DNA of 64,000 nt from JBBQLG01 sp964251665 (GCA_964251665.1 CAXUKO010000006.1:301619-365618), one strand, 5' to 3'. Positions 1 through 9,275 are shown, counted from the stretch's first letter. Numbers and translations: made by a program. The notes: generated from the letters alone by a model not told the origin.

Positions 1-932
1 CGTCGCTGGTTATCCCCGAACCCGACAAGTACACGGCCTGCTTCGGAACAGGCTGGTATGGCCATATAAAAAGCGTACTCAACCGGTTAACCGTCGAGTA
101 TGGGTTAGAATACTTGAAGCTCGATTTTTCTGTGGTGACCAGCCCGTACCGCTTCAATCCGTCTGAGTCGGGTTGTTACGCCACCAATCACGAGGGTCAT
201 AAAGATCATCAGGAGTCGCTGTTTACCAACTACGAACCCATGTGGAAACTCTTCGATGAGTTGCATGCCGTGAAGCCTAACCTGTTCATCGACTGTACGT
301 TTGAGACGATGGGCGGCCTGCAACTCATCGACTACGCGATGCTGAAGCATGCCGAAGGAGATTGGCTATCTAACTTCAATGAACCTGACCAGGAGGGTGA
401 CCTGCGCGTGCGCAATATGGCCTGGTGGCGCTCGCCCGCCATGCCTGCAACAGCGCTGGTTATTGGTAATCCAGCCATGCAGGATAAAGGATGGGAGATG
501 CACATTAAGTCGCTGGCGGGTGCTTTACCCATTATGTTGGGTGATCCCCGGAAGTTAGCCGCCCCGGATCTGAAAAAATACCGGGCTTACGCGGATTGGC
601 TGCAATTGATGGAAAACCGCCATCAGATCATGAGCTATCGGCAGGACCTCCCCGGATTCGGTGAGCCGATGGAAGGGATGTGGGACGGCTTTCAACGCAT
701 CAACACCGACTCGAAGAAAGGCGGCATCATTGGCGTGTTTCGGCACGGTGGTACAGCCGGGCAACGGATGGTTACTGTCCGGCAACTCGACCCGGCAACG
801 CGGTACATAGTCAAAACAATGGATGGCAAAGCGGTGGCTTCCCTCACTGGACAGGCCCTGCAAACGAAGGGGTTTCCGGTAAGTTTAACCAAGCTTTATG
901 ATGGGACGCTTTTTGAAGTAAGTACTCAATAA
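1..932 (+). CDS. Alpha-galactosidase-like glycoside hydrolase (clan D, GH36/GH27-like), 5' end cut by window
   Basis: The frame is open from base 3 to the stop at 930-932, so about 309 C-terminal residues are visible and the N-terminus lies outside the window. The TTG at 114 is internal. A strand ending in KLDF (bases 117-128) has the Lys-x-Asp arrangement that carries the catalytic nucleophile in GH27/GH36 alpha-galactosidases. A later CTFETMGG and EGDWLSN stretch would hold the second half of the barrel, and the last 80 residues look like a beta-sandwich. It probably removes alpha-linked sugars from a glycan handled by the downstream Sus genes. The clan is fairly likely; the exact family and substrate are not certain. 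Confidence 0.6.
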   Translation, partial: SLVIPEPDKYTACFGTGWYGHIKSVLNRLTVEYGLEYLKLDFSVVTSPYRFNPSESGCYATNHEGHKDHQESLFTNYEPMWKLFDELHAVKPNLFIDCTFETMGGLQLIDYAMLKHAEGDWLSNFNEPDQEGDLRVRNMAWWRSPAMPATALVIGNPAMQDKGWEMHIKSLAGALPIMLGDPRKLAAPDLKKYRAYADWLQLMENRHQIMSYRQDLPGFGEPMEGMWDGFQRINTDSKKGGIIGVFRHGGTAGQRMVTVRQLDPATRYIVKTMDGKAVASLTGQALQTKGFPVSLTKLYDGTLFEVSTQ

Positions 933-938
933 ACGATT

Positions 939-1035
939 GGAACGCGGATAAAACGGATGCTCCGCAACGCAGATTTGCACGGATGTTTTGTCAGCGGAAA
1001 TCCGCGTTGCGGAGCATCCGTTTTATCCGCGTTCC
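939..1035. repeat. Long intergenic palindrome, family A (copy 1)
   Basis: Arms 939-970 and 1004-1035 are perfect 32-bp reverse complements. They extend to about 37 bp with one mismatch, around a spacer of roughly 23 bp. It fills the gap between the glycosidase and the dioxygenase. The outer arm sequence GGAACGCGGATAA recurs in the palindrome split by the IS at 10312/11951, so this is a dispersed family and not a one-off terminator. There is no T-run after it. Confidence 0.85.
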
Positions 1036-1070
1036 CTAAAAATATTTATAACCTAATATCATCGATCAAC

Positions 1071-1922
1071 ATGGCAAACAACACACTCACTCCAGGACAA
1101 ATCCAGCAGTATAACCAGGATGGTTATCTTATAATCAGAAACTTTCTCAATGCCGAAGAAGTCGACAAATTATACCGGGTCGCTATTGAGGATAGTATGG
1201 TCAGCAAAAACGCGATCAACGTCAACGATAGCACGGGCAAACGCAGCAAACTGTCGCTCTGGTACAAACCGGGCAACGATACCTACGGCCTGCTGACCCG
1301 CAGTGAGCGACTGGTTGCCGCTACGGATGCGCTGCTTGACAAAAACGCGGACGGAGAAGGCACCGAGGTATGTCATTTTCACTCCAAGCTCATGCAGAAA
1401 GAACCCCGCGTGGGTGGCGCCTGGGAGTGGCATCAGGATTACGGCTACTGGTACAAGAATGAGTTTTTGTTGCCCGATCAGATGATGTCGGTGATGGTCG
1501 CTATCACCGATGCGAATCAGGAGAACGGTTGCCTGCAGGTGATCAAAGGTTCGCACAAAATGGGCCGGGTCGAACATGGTTTTGCGGGCGAACAGGTGGG
1601 CGCATCACAACGGTACGTCGACCTGGCACTGAAGACAATGGAGCTGGTGTATGTGGAGTTGAAAGCGGGCGATGTTCTCTTTTTCCACAGCAATATTCTC
1701 CATCGTTCCGAAGCCAATCTGTCGGATAAGCCCCGCTGGTCGATGATTTCGTGCTACAACCGGGCGAGTAACATCGGCTATAACGATTCGGCTTCGTCCC
1801 TGTCGAGTATCACGCCCATCGACGTCGTCCCTGACGAGGCTTTATTGACCTGGGATGCGGCCGGCCTTTCCGAAGAGGGCGCCGATTTTCTCGCAAAAGA
1901 GGCCGATGTGGCCTTGAAATAA
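1071..1922 (+). CDS. Phytanoyl-CoA dioxygenase (PhyH) family protein
   Basis: A 283-residue cytoplasmic protein of the Fe(II)/2-oxoglutarate dioxygenase superfamily. The iron ligands are visible as His-x-Asp in EWHQDYGYW and a distal His in SNILHRSEAN, with the usual GCLQVIKGSHK segment between. The frame extends upstream to 957, but that part is encoded by the palindrome, so ATG 1071 (MANNTLTPGQIQQ) is preferred. PhyH proteins hydroxylate small molecules using oxygen and 2-oxoglutarate; they are common next to sugar-catabolism genes in this phylum, usually without a known substrate. It follows the glycosidase and precedes the sugar transporter on the same strand. The family is solid, the substrate unknown. 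Confidence 0.85.
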   Translation: MANNTLTPGQIQQYNQDGYLIIRNFLNAEEVDKLYRVAIEDSMVSKNAINVNDSTGKRSKLSLWYKPGNDTYGLLTRSERLVAATDALLDKNADGEGTEVCHFHSKLMQKEPRVGGAWEWHQDYGYWYKNEFLLPDQMMSVMVAITDANQENGCLQVIKGSHKMGRVEHGFAGEQVGASQRYVDLALKTMELVYVELKAGDVLFFHSNILHRSEANLSDKPRWSMISCYNRASNIGYNDSASSLSSITPIDVVPDEALLTWDAAGLSEEGADFLAKEADVALK

Positions 1923-1936
1923 GGTTTTTGGGCCAC

Positions 1937-2020
1937 AGAGATGCACGGAGGAGCACAGAGATACACGGAGGAAAGTGTAAAAAAAGCTCCGTGTATCTCT
2001 GTGGCCCTCGGTGCATCTCT
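1937..2020. repeat. Long intergenic palindrome, family B (copy 1)
   Basis: Arms 1937-1970 and 1987-2020 pair at 31 of 34 positions around a 16-bp A-rich spacer. They carry the word CACAGAGATACACGGAG. It lies between the dioxygenase stop and the MFS start. A related CACAGAG-type palindrome stands upstream of ileS (57483-57578). Confidence 0.8.
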
Positions 2021-2068
2021 ACGGTCTGCCGTTGCGGTGTCACATTTTTTCTCTAAACCCTTTACTCA

Positions 2069-3454
2069 ATGGCCGTTATCATTCAGGCTCAACCGGAAAC
2101 CGGCCGGGTTCATGCTGATGTAAACCGAACCTATGTCTACCTCATCAGTGCCATTGCTGCACTGGGTGGGGTGCTGTTTGGCTTCGATCTGGTCATTATC
2201 TCCGGCACTGTCCCATTTTTTACCCGGTATTTTCAACTCGATGAACTGCAAACCGGCTGGGCCGTAGGCTGTATCAACCTCGGAGCCGCCATAGGTGCGC
2301 TCATTGGCGGTAAATTAAGCGATTCGCTGGGTCGTAAAAAACTCCTGATGGGCTGTGCGGTGCTGTTTGCCATAACGGGCCTTGGTACGGGCTGGGCGGG
2401 CAGTTTTCCGGCGTTTGTATCGTTTCGGATGCTAAGTGGGGTAGCCGTAGGCGCAGCGGCTTTGGTATGCCCGATGTACGTAGCCGAAATATCACCCGCT
2501 GCCATGCGGGGAAGGATGGTGTCGTTCTATCAACTCTCCATTGTGATTGGTATTCTGCTGGCTTACCTCTCCAATTACCTGCTTCTGAATAGCGGAGACA
2601 ACAACTGGCGGTGGATGTTTTCGTCGCAGTCGGTACCGTCGTTGTTGTTCTTTGTAGGCTTGTTTTTCGTGGCCGAAAGCCCGCGCTGGCTGATTCGAAA
2701 ACAACGGACTGCCGAAGCCGACGCAATTCTGACCCGTATTGGCGGTAACGCCTATGCCCGGCTGGAGTCGGCCCAAATTACGGCCAGTTTCGCGCACGAG
2801 ACCAAAGAGGCCGTTAGCGACCTGTTTCGGAAAGATCTCTGGCCGATTGTGTTTATTGGCATCATCGTCGCGGTTTTCTCGCAGGCAGTCGGGCAGAACT
2901 CACTGTTTTCCTACGCCCCCGAACTATTCCGGCAGGCGGGTATGGCGCAGGATTCGGCCTTTTTGCAGTCGATAATTATTGGTGTGATCAACTTCATTTT
3001 TACGTTCATCGCCATCGGTACAATTGATAAGGTCGGTCGGAAAAAGTTATTACAGTACGGATCGGGTTTGCTGTGTCTGGATGCCCTCGCGTTGTCAGCG
3101 GCTTTTTACTTTCAGTTGCCGGGTGTGTGGGTGCTGGTTTTCGTGCTGACGTTCATAGCCATTTATTCGGCTACACTGGGGCCGGTAACGTGGGTCGCCC
3201 TGTCCGAAATCTTCCCCAATCGGATACGGGGGAACGCGCTGGCGCTGGCGACGCTGGCCCTGTGGATCACGAACTTCTTTACAACGGCCTCGTTTCCGGT
3301 CATGAAACAGTCGCTGGGGTTACCCATCACGTTTGGCTTTCACGCCATTCTGTGTTTCATCTACTTCCTATTTGTCCGGGTACGAATCCCCGAAACGAAA
3401 AATAAATCACTGGAAGAGATTGAGGCTGAACTGACCGGAAAATACAACGCCTGA
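2069..3454 (+). CDS. MFS sugar porter (XylE/GLUT-like)
   Basis: A 461-residue inner-membrane transporter with about 12 hydrophobic segments. Sugar-porter hallmarks are present: GGKLSDSLGRKK in the loop between TM2 and TM3, ESPRWLI after TM6, SQAVGQNSLFSYAPE in TM7, a second DKVGRKK loop, and PETKNKSLEEIE at the C-terminus. The family mostly couples monosaccharide uptake to protons. The sugar cannot be read from sequence; pentoses, hexoses and inositol are all possible. It ends one base before the next ATG, so it is surely translated with the following isomerase-like gene, which may act on the imported sugar. Confidence 0.9.
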   Translation: MAVIIQAQPETGRVHADVNRTYVYLISAIAALGGVLFGFDLVIISGTVPFFTRYFQLDELQTGWAVGCINLGAAIGALIGGKLSDSLGRKKLLMGCAVLFAITGLGTGWAGSFPAFVSFRMLSGVAVGAAALVCPMYVAEISPAAMRGRMVSFYQLSIVIGILLAYLSNYLLLNSGDNNWRWMFSSQSVPSLLFFVGLFFVAESPRWLIRKQRTAEADAILTRIGGNAYARLESAQITASFAHETKEAVSDLFRKDLWPIVFIGIIVAVFSQAVGQNSLFSYAPELFRQAGMAQDSAFLQSIIIGVINFIFTFIAIGTIDKVGRKKLLQYGSGLLCLDALALSAAFYFQLPGVWVLVFVLTFIAIYSATLGPVTWVALSEIFPNRIRGNALALATLALWITNFFTTASFPVMKQSLGLPITFGFHAILCFIYFLFVRVRIPETKNKSLEEIEAELTGKYNA

Positions 3455-3455
3455 T

Positions 3456-4334
3456 ATGACGAATAACGCGCTGCCGATTCGCTTTTACGCACCCGAGTGG
3501 GGAAACACACTGCCCTTCGATGGGTTTTGCCAGAACGTGAAGGCCGCTGGTTACGATGGTGTCGAAATGGCGTTGCCGCTGGACCCCGCCGAGAGCCGGG
3601 ATATGGTGTACTGTTTGCGTACTTACGGGCTCGACCTCATCGGGCAGTACTGGCAGTCGGTTGAACCGGACTTGGATGAACACAGTCAACAGTACGAAAA
3701 GTACCTCCGAAACCTGATTGCGGCCTTCCCGGTCTTCATCAATTGTCAGACCGGGAAGGATTACTTTACGTTCGAGCAGAACCGGCAACTATTCGCGTTG
3801 GCAAACCGGATTTCTGCCGAAACGGGTGTGAAGATCATTCACGAAACGCACCGGGGAAAGGCGCTCTTTGCCGCTCACATCTGCCGCGATTACCTGACCC
3901 AACTACCCGATATTCGGATTACACTCGACATTGCTCACTGGTGTAACGTCCATGAATCGCTGCTTGATGACCAGCCCGAAGCCGTCGCTTTAGCCATCGC
4001 CCATACCGATCATATTCACAGCCGGGTAGGGCATCCCGAAGGGCCACAGGTTAACGATCCCCGCGCACCGGAATGGGAAACGGCACTTCAGGCGCATTTG
4101 GGCTGGTGGGACCGGGTGGTGGAGACGCATCGGCAAAATGGCACGCAGCTTACCATAACGACCGAGTTCGGCCCGGCTCCCTACATGCCGCTGGTGCCGT
4201 ACACGCAGATGCCGCTGGCCAATCAGTGGGATATCAATGTGTTTATGATGAACCTGCTGAAGAAGCGCTATACCGATCAACCCACATTATACCAGCGCTC
4301 AGGAAGTGAAAATTTAAAAATTACTGGAAAATAG
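3456..4334 (+). CDS. Sugar phosphate isomerase/epimerase-like TIM barrel (cytoplasmic)
   Basis: A 292-residue protein of the xylose-isomerase-like TIM-barrel superfamily. Visible metal-site style motifs are GYDGVEMAL near the N-terminus, IIHETHRGK in the middle, ITLDIAHW (Asp and His ligands), HIHSRVGH, and TEFGPAPY near the end. There is no signal peptide, unlike the two relatives at 7680 and 26265, so it should act in the cytoplasm. The start is one base after the MFS stop, implying translational coupling. It likely isomerises or epimerises the sugar brought in by the transporter. The precise reaction is not inferable. Confidence 0.8.
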   Translation: MTNNALPIRFYAPEWGNTLPFDGFCQNVKAAGYDGVEMALPLDPAESRDMVYCLRTYGLDLIGQYWQSVEPDLDEHSQQYEKYLRNLIAAFPVFINCQTGKDYFTFEQNRQLFALANRISAETGVKIIHETHRGKALFAAHICRDYLTQLPDIRITLDIAHWCNVHESLLDDQPEAVALAIAHTDHIHSRVGHPEGPQVNDPRAPEWETALQAHLGWWDRVVETHRQNGTQLTITTEFGPAPYMPLVPYTQMPLANQWDINVFMMNLLKKRYTDQPTLYQRSGSENLKITGK

Positions 4335-4461
4335 ATAGACAAAACCGGGAAGAATGGCTGGTTGCTCTGTTTACCGATGGGCTTTGTTGCGACTTATGCC
4401 CGATGGTGACGTTCCGGATTTTCCGGCTGGGAATAGACAAGTACTTTTTTCTAAGATACGT

Positions 4462-6060
4462 ATGAAAACCCTTCTCGTGCTGATTATGCTGTCGGTAGCG
4501 GTCCTTAATACCTTTGCCACCAACTACTATGTGTCGGCAACGGGGGTTAATACCAACGACGGAAAGTCAACGACTACGCCTTTCCTGACGATTCAGAAAG
4601 CAGCCGATCTGACCGTTGCTGGCGATACGGTTTTCGTGATGAATGGCACGTATGCGTCTACCTCGGGAACGGTACTCAACATCACCCGGTCGGGCACGGC
4701 AACGGGCTACATTACCTACAAAGCCATGCCAGGCCACTCGCCCAAAATCACGGCGTCGGGCAACGCCTGGAACGCGGTGTCCATCAACGGGTCGTACGTT
4801 GTTGTGGAGGGCATTGAACTGGAGGGTAATAATGCAAATCTGACGTACGAAGGTGCCCTGGCGGCTTATCAGGCTCAGGTGGCTGGCGGCCCCGCCCGCG
4901 CGACCTACAACACCAACGCTATTTCCATCGGTGGGCCGGGAGCCGAGTCGAAACGGCCTCATCATGTCACGATTCGAAACTGCCGGGTGCATGATTTCCC
5001 GGGGGGCGGTATCAGTTCGATTCAGGCCGATTATACGACCATCGAGAATAATCTGGTTTACAACAACGCGTGGTACATGGTCTACGCCGGCAGCGGAATC
5101 AGCATCCTGACGCCATTCAACAGCGATAAACTCACGGTCTACAAAAATGTCGTTCGGAATAACCGTTGCTTCACCAATAAAACGACTATTCCCTGGATTA
5201 GTCTGAAACGACTGAGCGACGGCAACGGTATCATCCTCGACGTAAATCAGCATGCCTACGATAACCAGAGTGGTACCAGTTCAACGCCCGACGAAGCGTA
5301 TACCGGCCGTACGCTGGTCGAAAATAACCTCTGCGTCAATAACGGAGGGTCGGGTATTCACGCGTTTAAAGCCGACCATGTGGATATCATCAATAATACG
5401 GCCTACCAGAATGCCACGGTGATGACCGACTACGCCAACATATACGCGAACGACTGCGCCGATGTGAACATCATCAACAATATCATGTATGCGGCAGACG
5501 GTAAGAAATGCAACTCCAACACCAAACTGGTGAATGTGCTGTATGACTATAACATTTACTTCAACGGAACGGTAGCTGTAAAAGGGCCCAACGATCTGGT
5601 GGCTGACCCCAAGTTTGTGAATCCATCGACGGACATTGCTACGGCTAATTTTACCCTGCGCCCCACCAGCCCCGCCATCGACCAGGGCAGCACGACGCCG
5701 GGCCAGTTCAGCCTGACGGATCTGGTCGGACACAGCCGGACGCTTGGCACCAGGCCCGACCGGGGAGCTTACGAGTTCAGCAGCGCAATTGTTACGGGAG
5801 TACTACCCGCTGAACGGACTGATAAAGTCACTGTTTTTCCGAATCCGGCGGGCGAAACACTCACGGTACACGTACCCCAAAGCCCGCCGGTCAATACCCG
5901 GATCGAGGTGTTCAGTTCGACCGGTAGTTCACTGAAAAAGCAGACTGTTTCGGCCGGAACGGCGCAGGTGGGGATTCAGGATTTGCCGGCAGGGCTGTAT
6001 GTGGTTGTGGTATACCAGAAAGACCTGCCTGCTTCGGTTCATAAATTCATCAAGCAGTAA
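4462..6060 (+). CDS. Secreted right-handed beta-helix protein with T9SS sorting domain
   Basis: From ATG 4462 (MKTLLVLIMLSVAVLN) the protein has 532 residues: a signal peptide, then a right-handed parallel beta-helix with repeated short strands and many Asn (ENNLVYNN, VDIINNTAYQN, VNIINNIMY), a VADPKF cap, and a C-terminal domain of about 75 residues starting VFPNPAGETLTV and ending VHKFIKQ. The last part matches the type A sorting domain of type IX secretion, so the protein should reach the cell surface or medium. Beta-helix proteins of this form include polysaccharide lyases and binding proteins; catalysis is not proven. The open frame from 4354 adds 36 residues before the signal peptide and is rejected as start. 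A close paralog lies at 23220. Confidence 0.85.
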   Translation: MKTLLVLIMLSVAVLNTFATNYYVSATGVNTNDGKSTTTPFLTIQKAADLTVAGDTVFVMNGTYASTSGTVLNITRSGTATGYITYKAMPGHSPKITASGNAWNAVSINGSYVVVEGIELEGNNANLTYEGALAAYQAQVAGGPARATYNTNAISIGGPGAESKRPHHVTIRNCRVHDFPGGGISSIQADYTTIENNLVYNNAWYMVYAGSGISILTPFNSDKLTVYKNVVRNNRCFTNKTTIPWISLKRLSDGNGIILDVNQHAYDNQSGTSSTPDEAYTGRTLVENNLCVNNGGSGIHAFKADHVDIINNTAYQNATVMTDYANIYANDCADVNIINNIMYAADGKKCNSNTKLVNVLYDYNIYFNGTVAVKGPNDLVADPKFVNPSTDIATANFTLRPTSPAIDQGSTTPGQFSLTDLVGHSRTLGTRPDRGAYEFSSAIVTGVLPAERTDKVTVFPNPAGETLTVHVPQSPPVNTRIEVFSSTGSSLKKQTVSAGTAQVGIQDLPAGLYVVVVYQKDLPASVHKFIKQ

Positions 6061-6125
6061 ACTGGTTAAACCTGTTCGCTTTTTTGCCTTAACTTGTCTT
6101 CTATTCTGTCAACCCTACAAACGCT

Positions 6126-7463
6126 ATGTCAGACCTAACCAACCGCCGTGATTTCCTCCGTACGGCTTCCGTAGCGGGCACCAGCCTGCTGCTCTCCCCA
6201 TCGCTGTCGGCGGGGGGCTTCTTTACCGGTGCGCCTAATGATAAAGTTGTTGTGGGCGTAATGGGTACCAACAGCCGGGGCCTGTTTCTGGCCAAAACTT
6301 TCGCCAAACTGCCCAACGTTGAGGTGGGCTACATCTGCGATGTCGACCAGAACGTGCTGAACAAAACCCTGGCTGAAGTCGAGAAGCTGACCGGTAAACG
6401 GCCTCAGGGCGTCACCGACATCCGAAAACTGCTGGAGAAGAAAGATTTTGATGCCCTGGCTATTGCAGCCCCCGACCACTGGCACGCCCCCGCGACCATT
6501 ATGGGCTGCCAGGCGGGTAAACACGTTTACGTCGAGAAACCGTGCAGCCACAACCCGCACGAGGGCGAAATGGCCGTAGAAGCCGCCCGGAAGTACAACC
6601 GGCTGGTACAGATGGGAAGTCAGCGACGGTCGTTCACCAACGTGAAGGATCTGGTGCAGCAACTCCAGTCGGGGGCTATTGGCCGGGTTTATTTTGCGCG
6701 TGGCTGGTACACCAACTGGCGACCCAGCATTGGCAGGGGCAAGGAAGTTCCGGTGCCGGCCAACCTCAACTATGACCTCTGGCAGGGACCAGCGCCCCGG
6801 CAGGCCTACCGCGATAACCTGATTCACTATAACTGGCACTGGTTCTGGAACTGGGGCACCGGCGAAGCCCTCAACAACGGCACCCACGAAATCGACGTCA
6901 TGCGCTGGGGACTGGGTGTCGATTACCCCACAAAAGTAGTGTCGGCGGGTGGCCGGTTTGCCTTTCAGGACGACTGGCAGACGCCCGACACGCAAACGAT
7001 CACGGCTAATTTCACCAACAACACGGCCCTGACCTGGGAAGGGCGGAGCTGCAACGGGTACGGCTCGGAAGGACAAGGGCGGGGCGTCATTTTCTACGGT
7101 ACGACCGGGACGCTGGTGTATCCCGGTGCCAACAGCTATACCATCTACGACCAGAAGGGGAAAGTGGTGAAGGAGGTAAAGGACGACACCGTCGCCGACC
7201 CCACCAACCCGGTCAGCCCAACCGATAAATTAGACGCCACCCACCTGCAAAACTTTGTCAGCACGATTCGGGGCGATGCCAAACTGACGGCCGACATTTT
7301 ACAGGGGCATAAATCGACCGTGATTGCTCACTTAGGCAATATATCACAGCGGGTCGGCCGGGCGCTGAACTGCGATCCACAGAACGGCCACATTCTGAAC
7401 GACAGGGAAGCGATGCAACTGTGGAGCCGGGAGTATGACAAAAGCTGGAATGTGAAGGTGTAA
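6126..7463 (+). CDS. Tat-exported Gfo/Idh/MocA family oxidoreductase
   Basis: A 445-residue NAD(P)-dependent oxidoreductase. The N-terminus carries a twin-arginine signal (NRRDFLRTAS followed by a hydrophobic stretch), so the folded, cofactor-loaded enzyme is probably moved to the periplasm. The Rossmann fold begins VVVGVMGTNSRG, the family lysine motif is in YVEKPCSHN, and THEIDVMRWGL supplies a catalytic-site His/Asp pair. Exported members occur in Bacteroidota glycan loci; characterised relatives oxidise sugar hydroxyls or use a redox cycle to cleave glycosides. It sits between the beta-helix gene and an exported isomerase-like gene. Family and export are strong, the substrate open. Confidence 0.88.
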   Translation: MSDLTNRRDFLRTASVAGTSLLLSPSLSAGGFFTGAPNDKVVVGVMGTNSRGLFLAKTFAKLPNVEVGYICDVDQNVLNKTLAEVEKLTGKRPQGVTDIRKLLEKKDFDALAIAAPDHWHAPATIMGCQAGKHVYVEKPCSHNPHEGEMAVEAARKYNRLVQMGSQRRSFTNVKDLVQQLQSGAIGRVYFARGWYTNWRPSIGRGKEVPVPANLNYDLWQGPAPRQAYRDNLIHYNWHWFWNWGTGEALNNGTHEIDVMRWGLGVDYPTKVVSAGGRFAFQDDWQTPDTQTITANFTNNTALTWEGRSCNGYGSEGQGRGVIFYGTTGTLVYPGANSYTIYDQKGKVVKEVKDDTVADPTNPVSPTDKLDATHLQNFVSTIRGDAKLTADILQGHKSTVIAHLGNISQRVGRALNCDPQNGHILNDREAMQLWSREYDKSWNVKV

Positions 7464-7464
7464 G

Positions 7465-7506
7465 CTGTAGAGACAAAATATTTTGCCGGTCCGCCGGTCT
7501 CTACAG
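7465..7506. repeat. Intergenic hairpin with TGTAGAGAC ends
   Basis: Perfect 10-bp arms (7465-7474 and 7497-7506) enclose 22 bases that themselves contain AAAATATTTT. It begins two bases after the oxidoreductase stop and could terminate or stabilise that transcript, though no clear T-tract follows. The rest of the gap to 7679 is A+T-rich and holds no ORF. Confidence 0.65.
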
Positions 7507-7614
7507 TGTTATGATAGGATTCACTCTATACGGTCTTACAATATTGTTTAAAAGCTTGTGGAAGGCATCTATGTTAGGGGCAGCCACTTATAGGATTCCT
7601 GATTAATAGTAACT

Positions 7615-7651
7615 TTTGTTTTTAAAATAGTCTTTTTTAGGGATATTTTTG
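7615..7651 (+). promoter_or_regulatory. Weak Bacteroidota-type promoter candidate
   Basis: TATTTTTG at 7644-7651 fits the -7 consensus TAnnTTTG exactly, and TTTG at 7615-7618 fits the -33 box. The 25-base gap between them is longer than the usual 19-21. The site stands 29 bp upstream of the isomerase-like gene at 7680, after a 216-bp gap that ends the previous cluster. Confidence 0.3.
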
Positions 7652-7679
7652 ACCTGCAATTCCTAACCAATCATCAACC

Positions 7680-8519
7680 GTGAAAAACAGCTTTCTTCTT
7701 TTCGCTACCCTGTTAAGTGTACATTCAGTACACGCCCAGAAGCCCGTATTTTCCCAAACGCCCGGCATGGTATCCTACACCTACCGGAATAGCTTTCAGA
7801 AGAACGTGGCGGCTACCCTCGATACCATCAAGAGCCTGGGCATTACTGATATGGAGTTCTCTAACCTGTTCGGGCAGTCAGCCGCCGACCTGCGTAAACT
7901 CCTCGACGAACGAGGCATGAAGTGCTCCTCCTTCGGAGTTAGTTATCCTGACGCACTCACTAAAACGGCCGAAGTCGGGCAGAACGCCAAAACACTCGGC
8001 GCGCAGTATGTGCGCGTAGCCTGGATTCCGCATCAGGGGCCGTTTACCCTCGAACTGGCCCAGAAAACGGTAGCCGAATTCAATCAGATGGGGAAAAAGC
8101 TGAAGGACGAGTACGGCATCACCTTCTGCTACCATAATCACGGCTATGAGTTCGAGAAGTACGAGAACGGCACGCTCTTCGACTACATTGTGCAACATAC
8201 CGACCCGCAGTACGTGAGTTTCGAGATGGATATTCTGTGGACGGTTTTTCCGGGCCAGGACCCGGCTGCGCTGCTGAACAAATACGCTGGCCGGTTTAAA
8301 CTGATGCACCTCAAAGACCTGCGCAAGGGCATTGTCGGCAATTTGTCGGGCGGTACACCGGTCGAGAACGATGTGGCGCTGGGTACCGGTCAGATTGATT
8401 TGCCGGCGGTGTTGAAAGCCGCCCGGAAAGCGGGTGTGCAGCACTACTACATCGAAGACGAAAGTCCCAGTGTGGCCACGCAGGTACCGCAGAGCATTGC
8501 GTATTTGAAACGGCTTTGA
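7680..8519 (+). CDS. Exported sugar phosphate isomerase/epimerase-like TIM barrel
   Basis: A 279-residue protein starting with a Sec signal peptide (MKNSFLLFATLLSVHSVHAQ). The mature part is a xylose-isomerase-like barrel with metal-site motifs TFCYHNHGYEF, SFEMDILW, FKLMHLKDL and HYYIEDE, which are the usual Glu/Asp/His ligands. Because sugar phosphates are not expected outside the cytoplasm, the substrate is more likely a free or oxidised sugar or glycoside. It follows the Tat-exported oxidoreductase, which suggests that the two act in sequence in the periplasm. A second exported relative is at 26265. The reaction itself is unassigned. Confidence 0.82.
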   Translation: MKNSFLLFATLLSVHSVHAQKPVFSQTPGMVSYTYRNSFQKNVAATLDTIKSLGITDMEFSNLFGQSAADLRKLLDERGMKCSSFGVSYPDALTKTAEVGQNAKTLGAQYVRVAWIPHQGPFTLELAQKTVAEFNQMGKKLKDEYGITFCYHNHGYEFEKYENGTLFDYIVQHTDPQYVSFEMDILWTVFPGQDPAALLNKYAGRFKLMHLKDLRKGIVGNLSGGTPVENDVALGTGQIDLPAVLKAARKAGVQHYYIEDESPSVATQVPQSIAYLKRL

Positions 8520-8586
8520 CGTTATCCTCCTGATAGCGGAGCATTACTTCTCTACCATCGGCAAAGCGTCATTACACCCCATCCCT

Positions 8587-9210
8587 ATGAAGCAACTCAC
8601 TACCGCCGGGCATATTCATCTCTGGGACACGTTCCGCGCTGGCGACCGTGCTGCCTTTTCTGAACTCTACGAGCAGTTTGCCGCCGATCTCTACCGGTAT
8701 GGTTACAACTTAGTGCGCAACCGGCAAGTGGTAGAAGACTGCCTGCACGAACTGTTTCTGCACCTCCACGAGAGCCGGGCGCGGCTGGGCCCGACCGATA
8801 ATATCCGCTTTTACCTCTACCGCGCCCTGCGCCGACGCCTGCTCGACACGGTCGGCCGGTTGAACAAGTTCGACTCGGACGACTACCACTTTAATACGGC
8901 CGAGTTTCTGATTCAGCCGTACGAGCGTGTGCTGATTGATGAGCAGGTAGTAGAGCATCAGAAGCTGGTGCTGGTGGCTGAACTGAACAAGTTACCCAAG
9001 CGGCAGAAGGAGATTCTGTACTTAGTGTACATGAAGGGACTCACGTACCAGCAAGCCGCCGAGGTGATGGGCATCTCCCTAAAAAGTGTATATAATACCA
9101 TTAGTGTGGCCCTGACAACATTGCGGGTTTACGTTCGTAAATCACTTCAGCAGCAGGGGGTGTTATTGGGCCTGCTGGGCATCATGCTCAGTAGCTTCGT
9201 GAAGAATTAA
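8587..9210 (+). CDS. ECF-type RNA polymerase sigma factor
   Basis: A 207-residue sigma-70 family protein. Region 2 is seen in AFSELYEQFAADLYRYGYNLV followed by EDCLHELFLHL, and region 4 in LPKRQKEILYLVYMKGLTY with the helix-turn-helix YQQAAEVMGISLKSVYNTIS. It is followed after 65 bp by a FecR-type anti-sigma gene and then, beyond the IS, by a SusC receptor with an STN domain. This is the standard trans-envelope switch in which substrate binding at the receptor frees the sigma factor to transcribe the glycan locus. The C-terminal 30 residues are hydrophobic (GVLLGLLGIMLSSF), a common feature of Bacteroidota ECF factors. Confidence 0.9.
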   Translation: MKQLTTAGHIHLWDTFRAGDRAAFSELYEQFAADLYRYGYNLVRNRQVVEDCLHELFLHLHESRARLGPTDNIRFYLYRALRRRLLDTVGRLNKFDSDDYHFNTAEFLIQPYERVLIDEQVVEHQKLVLVAELNKLPKRQKEILYLVYMKGLTYQQAAEVMGISLKSVYNTISVALTTLRVYVRKSLQQQGVLLGLLGIMLSSFVKN

Positions 9211-9275
9211 TTGCGCGAAAACGGGAAAAGATACATGTTGTACTGTTTAACGAGTACCACTATGCTGTCTATCCA

